Positions 32,338-40,761 of a stretch of 64,000 nucleotides of DNA are shown in pieces (position 1 is the first letter of the stretch; each line of letters begins with the position of its first letter). The stretch covers positions 1 through 64,000 of the forward strand of contig NZ_JAJEQE010000007.1 of the NCBI RefSeq assembly GCF_020687205.1, given 5' to 3'. The position numbers and the translations under genes were made by a program. The notes below the pieces were generated by a model. That model was not told where the DNA came from and did no database searches. It saw only the letters and a program-made list of their open reading frames with translations. This DNA comes from Hominisplanchenecus faecis (lineage in GTDB: Bacteria > Bacillota > Clostridia > Lachnospirales > Lachnospiraceae).

Positions 32338-33003
32338 TCACTTTGCAAATCGGTAACCCAAGCCCCATATGGTCTTAATTCGGCAGCCTTCGCCCTTTAA
32401 TTTTTTTCGTAAGTTACTTATATGTGTGTTAATGACATCATTATCCCTTGCAAATGGTTCTTGCCAAATACTTTCATAAAGATTTTGCTTAGAAAAAACT
32501 TTATCAGGATATTTCGCCAGTAGTTCTACAAGTTGATACTCTTTTGCTGTAAGCACAATAATTTCGTCTGCAACAGTAACTATTTTTGAAGATGTATTAA
32601 TGGAAAGTTCTCCAAAGGTCAAACAAAGATTGGGAGTATCTTTTTGACTTCTTAGCAAATTGCGTTCAATTCGCGCTAGTAATTCGTCCAAATCAAACGG
32701 CTTTGTTAAATAGTCATCAGCACCCAAGCGTAGCAGTTCGACTTTGTTGAATGTTAAACTTTTTGCAGAAACAACAATTACAGGTACGTCTGAAAATTTT
32801 CTGATATTTCTAATTAACTCATCTCCACTGATAAAAGGAAGCATTAAATCTAAAATAATTAAATCTGGGGATAATTCTTTTATACGTTCAATCGCATTTG
32901 CACCAGTAAGTGTGAAGAAGACTTGATAATTGTACTTTTCCAGATGGTCTTTTATCATAACGCAAATTTCTTTATCATCTTCGATAATTAAAACATTATT
33001 CAT
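32338..33003 (-). CDS. OmpR-family response regulator
   Basis: 221 residues. Receiver domain with VLIIEDDKEIC (acidic pair), phosphoacceptor Asp in LIILDLMLPFISG, VIVVSAKS (Thr/Ser) and LTKPFDLDEL (Lys). DNA-binding winged helix with LTAKEYQLVELLAKYPDKVF and NDVINTHISNLRKKLKGEGC ending in IKTIWGLGYRFAK. Complete and presumably controls the ABC genes downstream. The start overlaps the stop of the small HTH gene (ATGAATAATG). It is a different protein from the split, atypical regulator that flanks the element. Confidence 0.9.
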   Translation of the reverse strand: MNNVLIIEDDKEICVMIKDHLEKYNYQVFFTLTGANAIERIKELSPDLIILDLMLPFISGDELIRNIRKFSDVPVIVVSAKSLTFNKVELLRLGADDYLTKPFDLDELLARIERNLLRSQKDTPNLCLTFGELSINTSSKIVTVADEIIVLTAKEYQLVELLAKYPDKVFSKQNLYESIWQEPFARDNDVINTHISNLRKKLKGEGCRIKTIWGLGYRFAK

Positions 33004-33175
33004 GTTGAAACTCCTTTCTGCGTCTATCAGTTGGCTTTTCCACGTCTTTTGGTATCAGCCACATACTACCAAATTTTGAAACGCCCGGTATGCGCTCCCC
33101 CTCACAAAGTTTCTGCACCCGTCTTTCTGAAATGCCCCATTTGCCCGCTGCTTCTGCACAAGACATATATTCCAT
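32996..33175 (-). CDS. Small helix-turn-helix protein (MerR/excisionase-like)
   Basis: 59 residues. MEYMSCAEAAGKWGISERRV, then QKLCEGERIPGVSKFGSMWL and IPKDVEKPTD: the compact winged-helix of the MerR/excisionase superfamily, which in Tn1549-like elements precedes inserted cargo operons. GAAAGGACGGG lies before the ATG. Its last codons overlap the response-regulator start by 8 bp, so it heads the operon. Probably a DNA-binding accessory regulator. Confidence 0.7.
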   Translation of the reverse strand: MEYMSCAEAAGKWGISERRVQKLCEGERIPGVSKFGSMWLIPKDVEKPTDRRRKEFQHE

Positions 33176-33335
33176 AAGCCACCCGTCCTTTCTTCAAAGT
33201 TTATCAGTATAATTATATACGGTATGGCGAATAATAGCAAGTGCGGAAATAGGCATTATTTAGGTTCGTTATAGGAAGTATATAGACATATCCAAGAAGA
33301 AAGGGGAACAGTAAAATGTAACTGGGTGAATGAAT

Positions 33336-33689
33336 ATGGCAAAAAGACCAGTAGAAAAGTACGACTTCAAGGCTTTTGGGCAAGCAATAAAGAACGCGCG
33401 GAAAGAGCGCAAAGAGAGCCGCAAGAAAGTAAGCGACGAAATGTATATTTCCCCGCGTTACCTTGCAAACATTGAGAACAACGGGCAGCACCCAAGTTTA
33501 CAGATTTTCTTTGAGCTTATGCTGCGCTATCATATATCCGTAGACCAGTTTCTTTTAGATACGCAGCCGGAGAAAGACACAAAGCGGCGGCAGCTTGACG
33601 CGCTTCTTGATGATATGAGCGATACAGGCATACGGATTGTCACCGCAACGGCAAAAGAGATTTCCGAAGTCGAAAAAGAGGGCGAATAG
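33336..33689 (+). CDS. XRE-family transcriptional regulator
   Basis: 117 residues, start at 33336 (MAKRPVEKYDFKAFGQAIKN) with GGGTGA upstream; an ATG 6 bp earlier is possible. Residues 12-70 are an XRE helix-turn-helix (SRKKVSDEMYISPRYLANIE NNGQHPSLQIFF), followed by a helical dimerisation tail. Such regulators are standard in Tn916/Tn1549 elements and control transfer or excision genes. It is transcribed away from the resistance operon and is followed by a good terminator. Confidence 0.8.
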   Translation: MAKRPVEKYDFKAFGQAIKNARKERKESRKKVSDEMYISPRYLANIENNGQHPSLQIFFELMLRYHISVDQFLLDTQPEKDTKRRQLDALLDDMSDTGIRIVTATAKEISEVEKEGE

Positions 33690-33722
33690 GAATGTCCGGC
33701 CTAAAACTGAATAGGATTTAGG

Positions 33723-33762
33723 AAGCGTTGTAATCTTTTTTGAGATTGCAGCGTTTTTCTTT
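33723..33762 (+). terminator. Rho-independent terminator of the XRE gene
   Basis: AAGCGTTGTAATC pairs with GATTGCAGCGTTT with a T-rich loop and is followed by a T-tract. Confidence 0.75.
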
Positions 33763-33942
33763 TGCGTAAGTTTGGCAAAACGGGGCTTTCTGTTGTAATA
33801 GGGAGTAAGAAAAAACTTTCATAGCAAGCATAGGAAGCGGGTACCCACTTCCGTATTTTCGCCCTCCTGCGCTGCGACGCGTCGGTTGAAAATGGCTTAT
33901 TGGGAAGTATCCCAAACCCTCGGAATGGAAAGGAGCGAAAGC

Positions 33943-34290
33943 ATGGACGGACGCAAAAGAACGGTACAAATCAAATTTAGAGTAACAGAAGCGGAACGGG
34001 ATTTAATTCTTGAAAAAATGAAGCTCGTCCCCACCCGGAACATGGCGGCATATCTTAGGAAGATTGCCATTGACGGATACATTATCCAAGTAGACCATGA
34101 AGCTGCGGCAAAGGCACTCAAAACGGCGGGCATTACAAAGCTCCCCAATCCCGCCACGCTGCAAAAGGAATATGAAGCACTCCAAGCGCAGAAAGAAGCC
34201 CTTTACGCCGATTATGGCAAGCTGAAAAAGAAAGTCCGGGAATATGACGTTATCAAGCAGAACATAGACAGCATTTTGCAGACAGGAAAG
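33943..34290 (+). pseudogene. mobC 5' part fused to relaxase 3' part by deletion
   Basis: The frame starts MDGRKRTVQIKFRVTEAERD behind AAAGGAGCG and reads through IDGYIIQVDH, the N-terminal half of a Tn1549-type MobC relaxosome protein. It then continues in frame with EAAAKALKTAGITKLPNPAT, LQKEYEALQAQKEALYADYG and VIKQNIDSIL, the C-terminal end of the Tn1549-type relaxase. Thus the second half of mobC and about the first 350-400 codons of the relaxase are gone. After about 34290 the frame runs antisense through pcfB. The hybrid could be translated but has no nuclease domain. Confidence 0.7.
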
Positions 34291-34683
34291 CAGCTTGCGG
34301 ATAGAGGGCTTTTTCTCCTGCGTCAGCTTCTTTGCGGAAAATTCCTTAAAAGCTGCGGTCAGCACGTCAGCGTCGCGCCCTTTGAAAAACACAAGGTAGC
34401 GGGGCGGGCTTTCCGTCGTGTCCTTTTTCAGTGCAAAGTCGATACCGTACTTTTTCGCCGTACTCTCAAAGGCTTTGATATTGCCCTCGGTAATCTCAAT
34501 GTTGGAAACGCCCGCGTTCTGCTTCATAAGCTGCTTCAAAGTCTGTTTGCCCTGCGGCGTTTTGTCTTTCTGCTTCTTCATCTGTGCAAGCAGCGTTTTC
34601 ATAGCCTTTTGAAGCGTCTGCACGGTCAGTTTCCCGGTCTTGATGTAAAGGGCTATGGTCTTTTCGTTGATTTCATCTTGCAT
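34285..34683 (-). pseudogene. pcfB, truncated at its 3' end
   Basis: About 133 codons from MQDEINEKTIALYIKTGKLT through KQTLKQLMKQNAGVSNIEIT and KYGIDFALKKDTTESPPRYL to KEFSAKKLTQEKKPSIRKLL, the PcfB / DUF3801 family of coupling-protein-associated conjugation factors. The usual 20-30 residue basic tail is missing and the frame enters the antisense of the relaxase remnant at about 34285. In intact Tn1549-like elements virD4 follows here; it has been deleted. Confidence 0.7.
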
Positions 34684-34754
34684 TTACCGTCCTCCTTTCG
34701 CGGTAGTCTGATAATGTTAGGGTGGTACGCCGCTGCGGTAGCCGCCCATAGGCT

Positions 34755-34979
34755 TTAGATACGGACGCGCAAGCCGTTCAAATCCTCGGCGCGGATACCC
34801 ACAAGGTACCATTCCTGCGCCGCGCTCATTTCAATACGGGTCGGCTTCCATTTGCCGCCTGTGAATACGTCGAAACACTCCCCGCAATGCAAGCCGCCGT
34901 AATAGTCGGCAATGTCAAAGCGAATGTCGTAGCGGTCGGTCTGTTCGTCAAAAATCAAAGCTCCTGTTTTCTGTGCCAT
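34755..34979 (-). CDS. DUF5348 domain protein
   Basis: 74 residues: MAQKTGALIFDEQTDRYDIR, FDIADYYGGLHCGECFDVFT and GKWKPTRIEMSAAQEWYLVG. This is the DUF5348 family, a small beta-rich protein nearly always encoded between the replication-initiator-like gene and pcfB in Tn1549-type elements. Function unknown. GGAGG precedes the ATG and the gap to the upstream gene is 14 bp. Confidence 0.8.
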   Translation of the reverse strand: MAQKTGALIFDEQTDRYDIRFDIADYYGGLHCGECFDVFTGGKWKPTRIEMSAAQEWYLVGIRAEDLNGLRVRI

Positions 34980-34993
34980 GTGGTAATCCTCCT

Positions 34994-35899
34994 TTAGATT
35001 TTGCCTGTCGCCATATCGTGTGCGACAAGGGCGGTATAGTAGCTGTCAATGGTATTCGGCGCATTGAACAGCACCGCTTTAAGGTACTGTTTAATGTTGC
35101 GGATTTTGGTGGTATTCTCTTTCATGCAGTCAAAGACAAATTCAATGTGGCTGCTGTTGAGCTTCATAAACTTTGCCTTGACAAGCTCTGCCGGGTAATC
35201 GTCCCCGGCGATACGGATTGTCTTTCTCTTGCTGCATACCGTTTCAAGGATAATCGAAACAATTTCGTCTAAGCGGTCTTTGTCTACCTGCCCGTAGCGT
35301 ACAAAATGGTCGTACTCGATATTGTCCTTGATGATTTCCTCATAAACGCTGTATGCGTCTGTCGCTTCCTTTCGTTTCCGTTCCGGCGGCGTAGCCGCTT
35401 CCCCGTCGTAAGGCAAGGGATTTAGGGAATGGATAGGAATGGAATCGGTACTTGATAAATCCGTATTTGATTTTTCTTTTTTTGGTAAGTCAGTCTTTTG
35501 TATATCTTTATTTAATTGCGTTGGATTTTCCAACGTAGGTTTTTCCTGCGTAGGTTTTTCCAACGTTGGATTATCCAATGTAGGTAAATCCGATACAGGC
35601 GAGGTCTGCGGCTGCTCAAAGATTACATAGTCTGTGCCGCGCAAGCGTCCTTTCTCGTCGCGCTCCCTTGAACGCACGATATACCCGGCGCGTTCCAGTT
35701 CCTTAATGGCTTCCCGGATAGCGTCGATTTTCTCCCGGTTGATAAAGGACAGCCCCGCAAGGGTGTAGTCCCAATCCTCCGGCAAGGACAGCATTTGCGA
35801 TAACAGCCCTTTTGCCTTTAGGGATAGCTCCTTATTGCGTAAGTGGTGGTTGCTCATAACCGTATAGCCTTTGTTGCGCTCCACTCTGAAAACTGCCAT
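34994..35899 (-). CDS. Replication-initiator-like protein (DUF6017, Tn1549 type)
   Basis: 301 residues, start at 35899 behind AAGGAGTG. N-terminal winged helix (MAVFRVERNKGYTVMSNHHL, LSLKAKGLLSQMLSLPEDWD, INREKIDAIREAIKELERAG), as in RepA_N-like initiators; a hinge with five pentapeptide repeats of the form (x)xPTL/Q; and a C-terminal DUF6017 domain (YDHFVRYGQVDKDRLDEIVS, NIKQYLKAVLFNAPNTIDSY). In Tn1549 relatives this gene is thought to start replication of the excised circle. Complete here. Confidence 0.8.
   Translation of the reverse strand: MAVFRVERNKGYTVMSNHHLRNKELSLKAKGLLSQMLSLPEDWDYTLAGLSFINREKIDAIREAIKELERAGYIVRSRERDEKGRLRGTDYVIFEQPQTSPVSDLPTLDNPTLEKPTQEKPTLENPTQLNKDIQKTDLPKKEKSNTDLSSTDSIPIHSLNPLPYDGEAATPPERKRKEATDAYSVYEEIIKDNIEYDHFVRYGQVDKDRLDEIVSIILETVCSKRKTIRIAGDDYPAELVKAKFMKLNSSHIEFVFDCMKENTTKIRNIKQYLKAVLFNAPNTIDSYYTALVAHDMATGKI
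35521..35595 (-). repeat. Five tandem 15-bp repeats within the initiator gene
   Basis: Units such as TTGGATTTTCCAACG and TAGGTTTTTCCAACG, each a partial palindrome, code for xxPTL or xxPTQ pentapeptides in the hinge of the DUF6017 protein. In-frame repeats in initiator genes can act as iterons; this is inference. Confidence 0.6.
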
Positions 35900-36109
35900 A
35901 GCTTCATCACTCCTTTGCTGCATACCTGTTACGCAATAGAAACGCGATTTTGAGGGTTTAGGTATCAATCCCTTATCCGCTGAAAACCGCGCCCGCAAAG
36001 CCGCATAAATCAAGGGCTTTTTCCTGCCTACTGCGTAACAAAGGGCATGAAAAAAGCGGCGTTCCTGTTCTTCCTTGTGGGAAGTGAGAAACGCCGCCTG
36101 TGCGGTGCG

Positions 36110-36472
36110 TTATTCTGCTTCTTCGGCTATGAGGTCTTGTATGACTTCGCCAAAGTCTGCCGTAAAGGAAAAAATGAAGTATTCCAAAACGGCGGGGTCT
36201 GCGTCCATAGGCTCGGCTTCCTCGGAAAAGGGCAAGCCCATAAGCCCATAGAGCATTTTTATGATTTTGAACAGCTTTCCCCGGTCGGCGGGGGTGTTCA
36301 TGGTAACAAGTACGTCGGTCAAGCGGTTTACGGTTTCCATGTCGCCGCCTGTCGTTACCCATACCATTTCTGCGAATGGCTGCGTGATTGCTCCGGTTAC
36401 AAGGTTTACCTTATCCTTGCTGATTTCGCCGGACGGGAGTATAATACCCTTGTCTAAAAGTACGTTTTTCAT
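36110..36472 (-). CDS. Conserved Tn1549-type hypothetical protein
   Basis: 120 residues: MKNVLLDKGIILPSGEISKD, a middle GGDMETVNRLTDVLVTMNTP, and an acidic C-terminus (DFGEVIQDLIAEEAE). No membrane segment. Genes of this kind sit at the outer left end of Tn1549-like elements; function unknown. GAGGACGAC precedes the ATG. It is the outermost recognisable gene of the remnant; the next 167 bp up to the response-regulator fragment are noncoding and must contain the element end. Confidence 0.6.
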   Translation of the reverse strand: MKNVLLDKGIILPSGEISKDKVNLVTGAITQPFAEMVWVTTGGDMETVNRLTDVLVTMNTPADRGKLFKIIKMLYGLMGLPFSEEAEPMDADPAVLEYFIFSFTADFGEVIQDLIAEEAE

Positions 36473-36639
36473 GTCGTCCTCCTATAATCTGTGGTGCCAA
36501 AATGGTGCCCGGTCTTACAAAATCATCTTATGCGGAGATACGGCAAGATAAATGACAATACGCGGAAAACCTTGATTTTAAGCCATTTTTGCAAGGTTTT
36601 ATAAACACTTGCGCGGGCTTATAAGAAGATTTCCGTCTA

Positions 36640-37143
36640 TCAAATCAATAAAAAATTATATTCTTGTCGTGTTAAATGTAACGCTACATTATTCCAAAAT
36701 ACTTTATGTTTCTTATGATCCATTACAAGTTTTCCCTTATTAATCATCGTTTCGGATTGCTTTTGAGTTATTTTTTGTTTATTATTTCGTCGTGCCAATG
36801 AAAAAATCTGCAGATCTACTTCTTCTATAGTGCTATTTATATCCATTACACAATCTGCACCAGCGTATATTAATTCTTTTTTCCATGACATACACAATAA
36901 AGAGGAAGCATCCGTCAAAATAATAATTGGTATCTGCGTTATTTTTCTAATAGCAGATATAATATTACTTATGTTCTCTTTATAAAGGATCACTCCTATT
37001 ATAAGCACATCATAAGAAAATAAACTCAAATTATGCAGTAAAATTTGTAGATTTTCTGCATAATCTGAGTTTACCTCATTGAATAGTTTTTGATATGATT
37101 GATTGTCAAAATATGCTAATATTTTGTATTTTGTGTCTTTCAT
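36640..37143 (-). pseudogene. N-terminal part of a split atypical response-regulator gene
   Basis: 167 codons. A receiver-like domain (MKDTKYKILAYFDNQSYQKL, SYDVLIIGVILYKENISNII, IPIIILTDASS) lacks the acidic pair and has Gly where the phosphoacceptor Asp should be, so it is an atypical receiver. Then LVMDHKKHKVFWNNVALHLT RQEYNFLL begins the winged helix and stops abruptly with TGA. The missing remainder of the winged helix is at 28478-28680. Together they would give a protein of about 240 residues, normal for the OmpR family. Confidence 0.65.
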
Positions 37144-37288
37144 ATTTCTATTTTAAAAAAGCAACACTTTCTATTTCTTCACAGGAAAATCATCAAATGC
37201 ATTGTCATCTTTTGCAAAGCACACTTTCTTGCCGCATGCTCTGATATTCGCATGTGATCAGGTACAAATGTGGGGCATTCATATTGCC

Positions 37289-39025
37289 CTATAATTTCCA
37301 ACTTTTAATGGATTTTTCTTTTTCCCACATAGTTTTATAAAGAGGCACTGATTGTAATAATTCATCATGTTTTCCGCAGCCCTGCAAAAAACCGTCAGAT
37401 AAAACAAGTATCTGATCTGCATTTTGGATATAGGACAAAGTGTGTGATACAAGGAACACCGTCTTGCCCTTAATCATTTCTTCTATGCCCTTCTGTATTG
37501 CTACGGCATTTTCGGCATCCAGACTGGAAAGTGCCTCATCCAAAAGAATGATCGGAGAATCTTTCAAAATTGCCCTCGCAATAGCGACGCGCTGACGCTC
37601 ACCGCCAGAAAGACTTGCGCCGCCCTCGCTGATAACCGTTTGATAGCCCTGTGGGAGCTTTTCTATAAATTCGTGACAGTGAGCCTTTTTTGCCGCCTCT
37701 ATTACCTGCTCATCCGTTGTGCTCTGGTTTCCCATCCGGATATTATTCATCATGGTATCCTGAAAAAGATATACTTCCTGAAAAACGACACTCACATGAC
37801 GCACCAGATCACTATGCTTTAATGCTGCCGCATCTTTCCCATTCAACAGAATCCGCCCGTTTTTCGGCGTTATAAATCCCGGAATTAAATTAAGCAGAGT
37901 GGATTTGCCGCTTCCAGAAGGGCCAACCAATGCGGTGATCGTTCCGGGTTTAGCTGAAAAACTTACATGGCTAACTGCTTCACGCTTTCCATCATAGCTA
38001 AACGATACATTTTCAAACCGTACATCGGCTTGTGTATCGGTAAACTGTGTAATTCCCTGTTTTTCATTTTCAGTCGGCAGGTTGTTGATTTCTGCTATGT
38101 TATCCAACGATGCGTTTGCAAGATTCATCATGGCAAAGGAACCCATCAGAGCTTCCAGCGGACGGTAAAAAATAATACCCATGATTGCAAAAAACAAATA
38201 GGTTGCCGGGGCTAATGAACCAGAACGAATCATTGTAATGCCAACACCCAAGCTCAAAAACAGTCCCAGATTCAGACAAATCTTATAACCCATACTCCAA
38301 TTCGTCAGCGTCGATTCATATCGGTCAGAAGCCGTGCAATATCCGTCCACCTGATTCTCCATGAGCTTACCAGATTGCTCCAGCCGGTATGCCTTGATCG
38401 TTTCCATGCCCTGTACATATTCCAGCGTGGAATCAATCATTGCCACCTGTGCATTTTTCTTATGCTCTCCCAGTTGAACCATGCCCTTTTGAAACTGCTG
38501 GTAGAGGATATAGCCGGGGATGATTCCCACAAACAGAAGAAGCGCCATACGCCAGTCCACACTAAGCAGCATCAGAGCAAATACAACCGTCATTATCATG
38601 CTGGAAACGAAACCGGCAATAATCTCCATGATATTCATTTCCACGAAACTCAAATCAGTTGTAAACAAAGATGTAAGCTGGCTGATCTTGTCTTTTGTAA
38701 AGTAGTAGAGCGGAAACTGTTTGATTTTCGCCGCAATCGAAAGACGTTCATCCCGCATCATGGCATAAGATACCGGACGCTGTTTTGCAATCGTAAAGTA
38801 ATAAAAAACAAAATGCAGGACAGTATAAACCAGAAACATAAGGCTATACTGTATCAGTTTTTCCCTTGTAAACGAGCCGTCCAAAATATCTTTTATCGCA
38901 AGGAACAGCATGAAATATATCGCGCCCTCACAAATTGAGGTCAACGCCTGAAACAGCCACGCAAGATAAAGCTGCTTTTTGCGCTCGCCTGCAAGGTCTA
39001 AGAATTTCCGTATCATAGCAATCAT
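37289..39025 (-). CDS. ABC transporter, fused permease-ATPase (second of pair)
   Basis: 578 residues. Six transmembrane segments in residues 15-300 and an ATPase domain: Walker A VGPSGSGKSTLLNLI, signature ASLSGGERQRVAIARAI, Walker B ILLDEALSSLD, H-loop LVSHTLSY. It belongs to the exporter-type fold subgroup that includes YbtP/YbtQ and IrtA/IrtB, which import metal-siderophore complexes. The ATG overlaps the stop of the upstream ABC gene (ATGA), so the two form a heterodimer. The D-loop and catalytic Glu are intact. Confidence 0.85.
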   Translation of the reverse strand: MIAMIRKFLDLAGERKKQLYLAWLFQALTSICEGAIYFMLFLAIKDILDGSFTREKLIQYSLMFLVYTVLHFVFYYFTIAKQRPVSYAMMRDERLSIAAKIKQFPLYYFTKDKISQLTSLFTTDLSFVEMNIMEIIAGFVSSMIMTVVFALMLLSVDWRMALLLFVGIIPGYILYQQFQKGMVQLGEHKKNAQVAMIDSTLEYVQGMETIKAYRLEQSGKLMENQVDGYCTASDRYESTLTNWSMGYKICLNLGLFLSLGVGITMIRSGSLAPATYLFFAIMGIIFYRPLEALMGSFAMMNLANASLDNIAEINNLPTENEKQGITQFTDTQADVRFENVSFSYDGKREAVSHVSFSAKPGTITALVGPSGSGKSTLLNLIPGFITPKNGRILLNGKDAAALKHSDLVRHVSVVFQEVYLFQDTMMNNIRMGNQSTTDEQVIEAAKKAHCHEFIEKLPQGYQTVISEGGASLSGGERQRVAIARAILKDSPIILLDEALSSLDAENAVAIQKGIEEMIKGKTVFLVSHTLSYIQNADQILVLSDGFLQGCGKHDELLQSVPLYKTMWEKEKSIKSWKL

Positions 39026-40761
39026 GCGTTTACACCTCCCATTTTCCATTGATCGGATTGCTCAAAGGCCGCCCACATATCCCGATACGGGGAGCAACGG
39101 TTTATCAATTCATCATGTGTGCCGCAGTCAATCACTTCGCCCTGTTCCAGAACCACAATCGAATCAGCTTCCTTGATACTGGAAAGACGGTGCGCTATTA
39201 CGAGTACGGTTTTTTCCTCAGATAATTTAGCCAGCGCCTTTTGCAGTAAATCTTCATTATCGGCGTCAATGTAAGCCGTTGCCTCGTCAAGAATTACAAC
39301 CGGCGCATTTTTCAGAATCGCCCTTGCCAATGTGATTCTCTGTTTTTCGCCGCCGCTCAACTTGGTTTCCTTGTCTATCACTGTGTCATAGCCCTTTGGA
39401 AGTCGCATAATAAAGTCGTGACATATGGCATCCTTGGCTGCCTGCATCATTTCTTTCTCCGTGGCCTCTGGGTTTCCCATCATAATGTTTTCCCTGATGC
39501 TCTTTTTGAACAGGAACGTATTCTGGGTCACAAAGGAAATCTGGGACATCAGATCGGATAGCGGGATCTGGTTCAGCGGTACGCCTCCCAGGCAAATCTG
39601 TCCCTCGGTTATATCCCAAAACCGACAGATCAGGCTGGCCGCTGTACTTTTGCCGCTGCCGGAAACACCGGCGAGCGCCGTTACTTTTCCGTCAGGAACA
39701 GTAAATGAGACATCTTTTAATACCAGCTGTTCTTCCCCATAGGAAAATGTAACGTGTTCAAACGCAATCGTGTGGTCGGCAAGTTCTGCCTTCGAGGCCG
39801 TATCCGCCATTTCATCCAGCTTCAGAATTTCGTCTATCTTTTTCGCAACAGAAGCGTTCATACCGATATAATCAAAGTTATTAGAAACGGTTTCCAGCGG
39901 GATCAGCATGGCAAGCCCCATGAACAGATACATAATGTAGCTGGCCGCTGTCACGCTGCCGGAGAGATACATCAAACCGGCAAGCGGAAACAGGAACACA
40001 AGGTTGCTGTTTAAGTCGGCATGATTGAACGCAACATATTTCAGGCAGCTTTGGAACCACTCTGTTACAACGGTGCTGTAAGTACGGATGCTTTCCGACA
40101 GGCGGCTATAAGTGGATTCGTCGGCGGCAAATATCTTCAGTTCTTTCATGCCGTTGACATATTCCACTGTCTTAACGCTGACGTCAGAAAACGCCTGATT
40201 AAATTCGTCCATTTTTTTCATCTGAACGATAATCATAAGAATACCGACAAGAATAAACAGAACGACCGGAATCAGCATGATACCGGCTACTCTGATGTCC
40301 AATATCACCAGCAGGATTTCCATACATAGCGGTACAGCAAGACCAGAAATAATCTCTGGAATGTTATGGGCGTAAAATGTTTCCAACTGCTCCATATTGT
40401 CCATAATGATTGTTTTGACCTGCCCGGATGCCGTTGTTTTCACATAGCCCATTGGTAAACGGGCAATTTTACGGAACAGCTTTTTACGGGTTTCCCCCAA
40501 TGTCTGGTAGGCTACCTTGTGAGAGATTTTTGTGCCGGTTCCAAACAGCAGATGTTTCAAAATGATTGCTGCGGCAATCAGGCACACATATTGAAAAAGA
40601 TTCTCTGTCCGTTCATTCAGAAAACAGGTCACAATGCCCCAAACGCCCAAATAGGGCAGGATGCCGCACAAAACAGACAGGACGCAGCAGATTACCGCGC
40701 CGATCAGGCGACGCTTATTTTTCTTATCAATTAGTCCAAACAGAGCTTTTACATCACTCAT
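39022..40761 (-). CDS. ABC transporter, fused permease-ATPase (first of pair)
   Basis: 579 residues. Six membrane segments and a complete nucleotide-binding domain: Walker A AGVSGSGKSTAASLI, signature TKLSGGEKQRITLARAI, Walker B VVILDEATAYIDADN, H-loop VIAHRLSSI. MSDVKALFGLIDKKNKRRLI starts the protein. The gene starts 8 bp before the end of the AraC-like sensor gene. With the next gene it makes a heterodimeric transporter similar in layout to YbtPQ. Substrate unknown; genetic linkage with an ECF transporter and AraC regulator suggests a metal chelate or cofactor. Confidence 0.85.
   Translation of the reverse strand: MSDVKALFGLIDKKNKRRLIGAVICCVLSVLCGILPYLGVWGIVTCFLNERTENLFQYVCLIAAAIILKHLLFGTGTKISHKVAYQTLGETRKKLFRKIARLPMGYVKTTASGQVKTIIMDNMEQLETFYAHNIPEIISGLAVPLCMEILLVILDIRVAGIMLIPVVLFILVGILMIIVQMKKMDEFNQAFSDVSVKTVEYVNGMKELKIFAADESTYSRLSESIRTYSTVVTEWFQSCLKYVAFNHADLNSNLVFLFPLAGLMYLSGSVTAASYIMYLFMGLAMLIPLETVSNNFDYIGMNASVAKKIDEILKLDEMADTASKAELADHTIAFEHVTFSYGEEQLVLKDVSFTVPDGKVTALAGVSGSGKSTAASLICRFWDITEGQICLGGVPLNQIPLSDLMSQISFVTQNTFLFKKSIRENIMMGNPEATEKEMMQAAKDAICHDFIMRLPKGYDTVIDKETKLSGGEKQRITLARAILKNAPVVILDEATAYIDADNEDLLQKALAKLSEEKTVLVIAHRLSSIKEADSIVVLEQGEVIDCGTHDELINRCSPYRDMWAAFEQSDQWKMGGVNA

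Larger units (their letters stand above)
28681..36639. mobile_element. Decayed Tn1549-type element inserted in a response-regulator gene
   Basis: About 8 kb bounded by the two halves of one response-regulator gene. It contains, in Tn1549-family order from the right: a small hypothetical gene, a replication-initiator-like gene (DUF6017), DUF5348, truncated pcfB, then after a large deletion mobC fused to the 3' end of a relaxase gene, an XRE regulator, a small HTH gene, a lantibiotic-immunity-like RR/ABC/HK operon and xis. Integrase, VirD4, VirB6, VirB4, cell-wall hydrolase and most of the relaxase are missing, so it cannot move by itself. Confidence 0.65.

Noticed and set aside
31333-33003. 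VanRS-type vancomycin resistance regulation, expected in a Tn1549-like element
   Set aside because: No van ligase or dehydrogenase genes are present and the kinase is of the short lantibiotic type.
34290-34758. Continuation of the mobC-relaxase frame to 34758
   Set aside because: This part is antisense to the truncated pcfB, so it is a run-through without meaning.
35521-35595. CRISPR-like array
   Set aside because: Units are contiguous without spacers and code for an in-frame peptide repeat.
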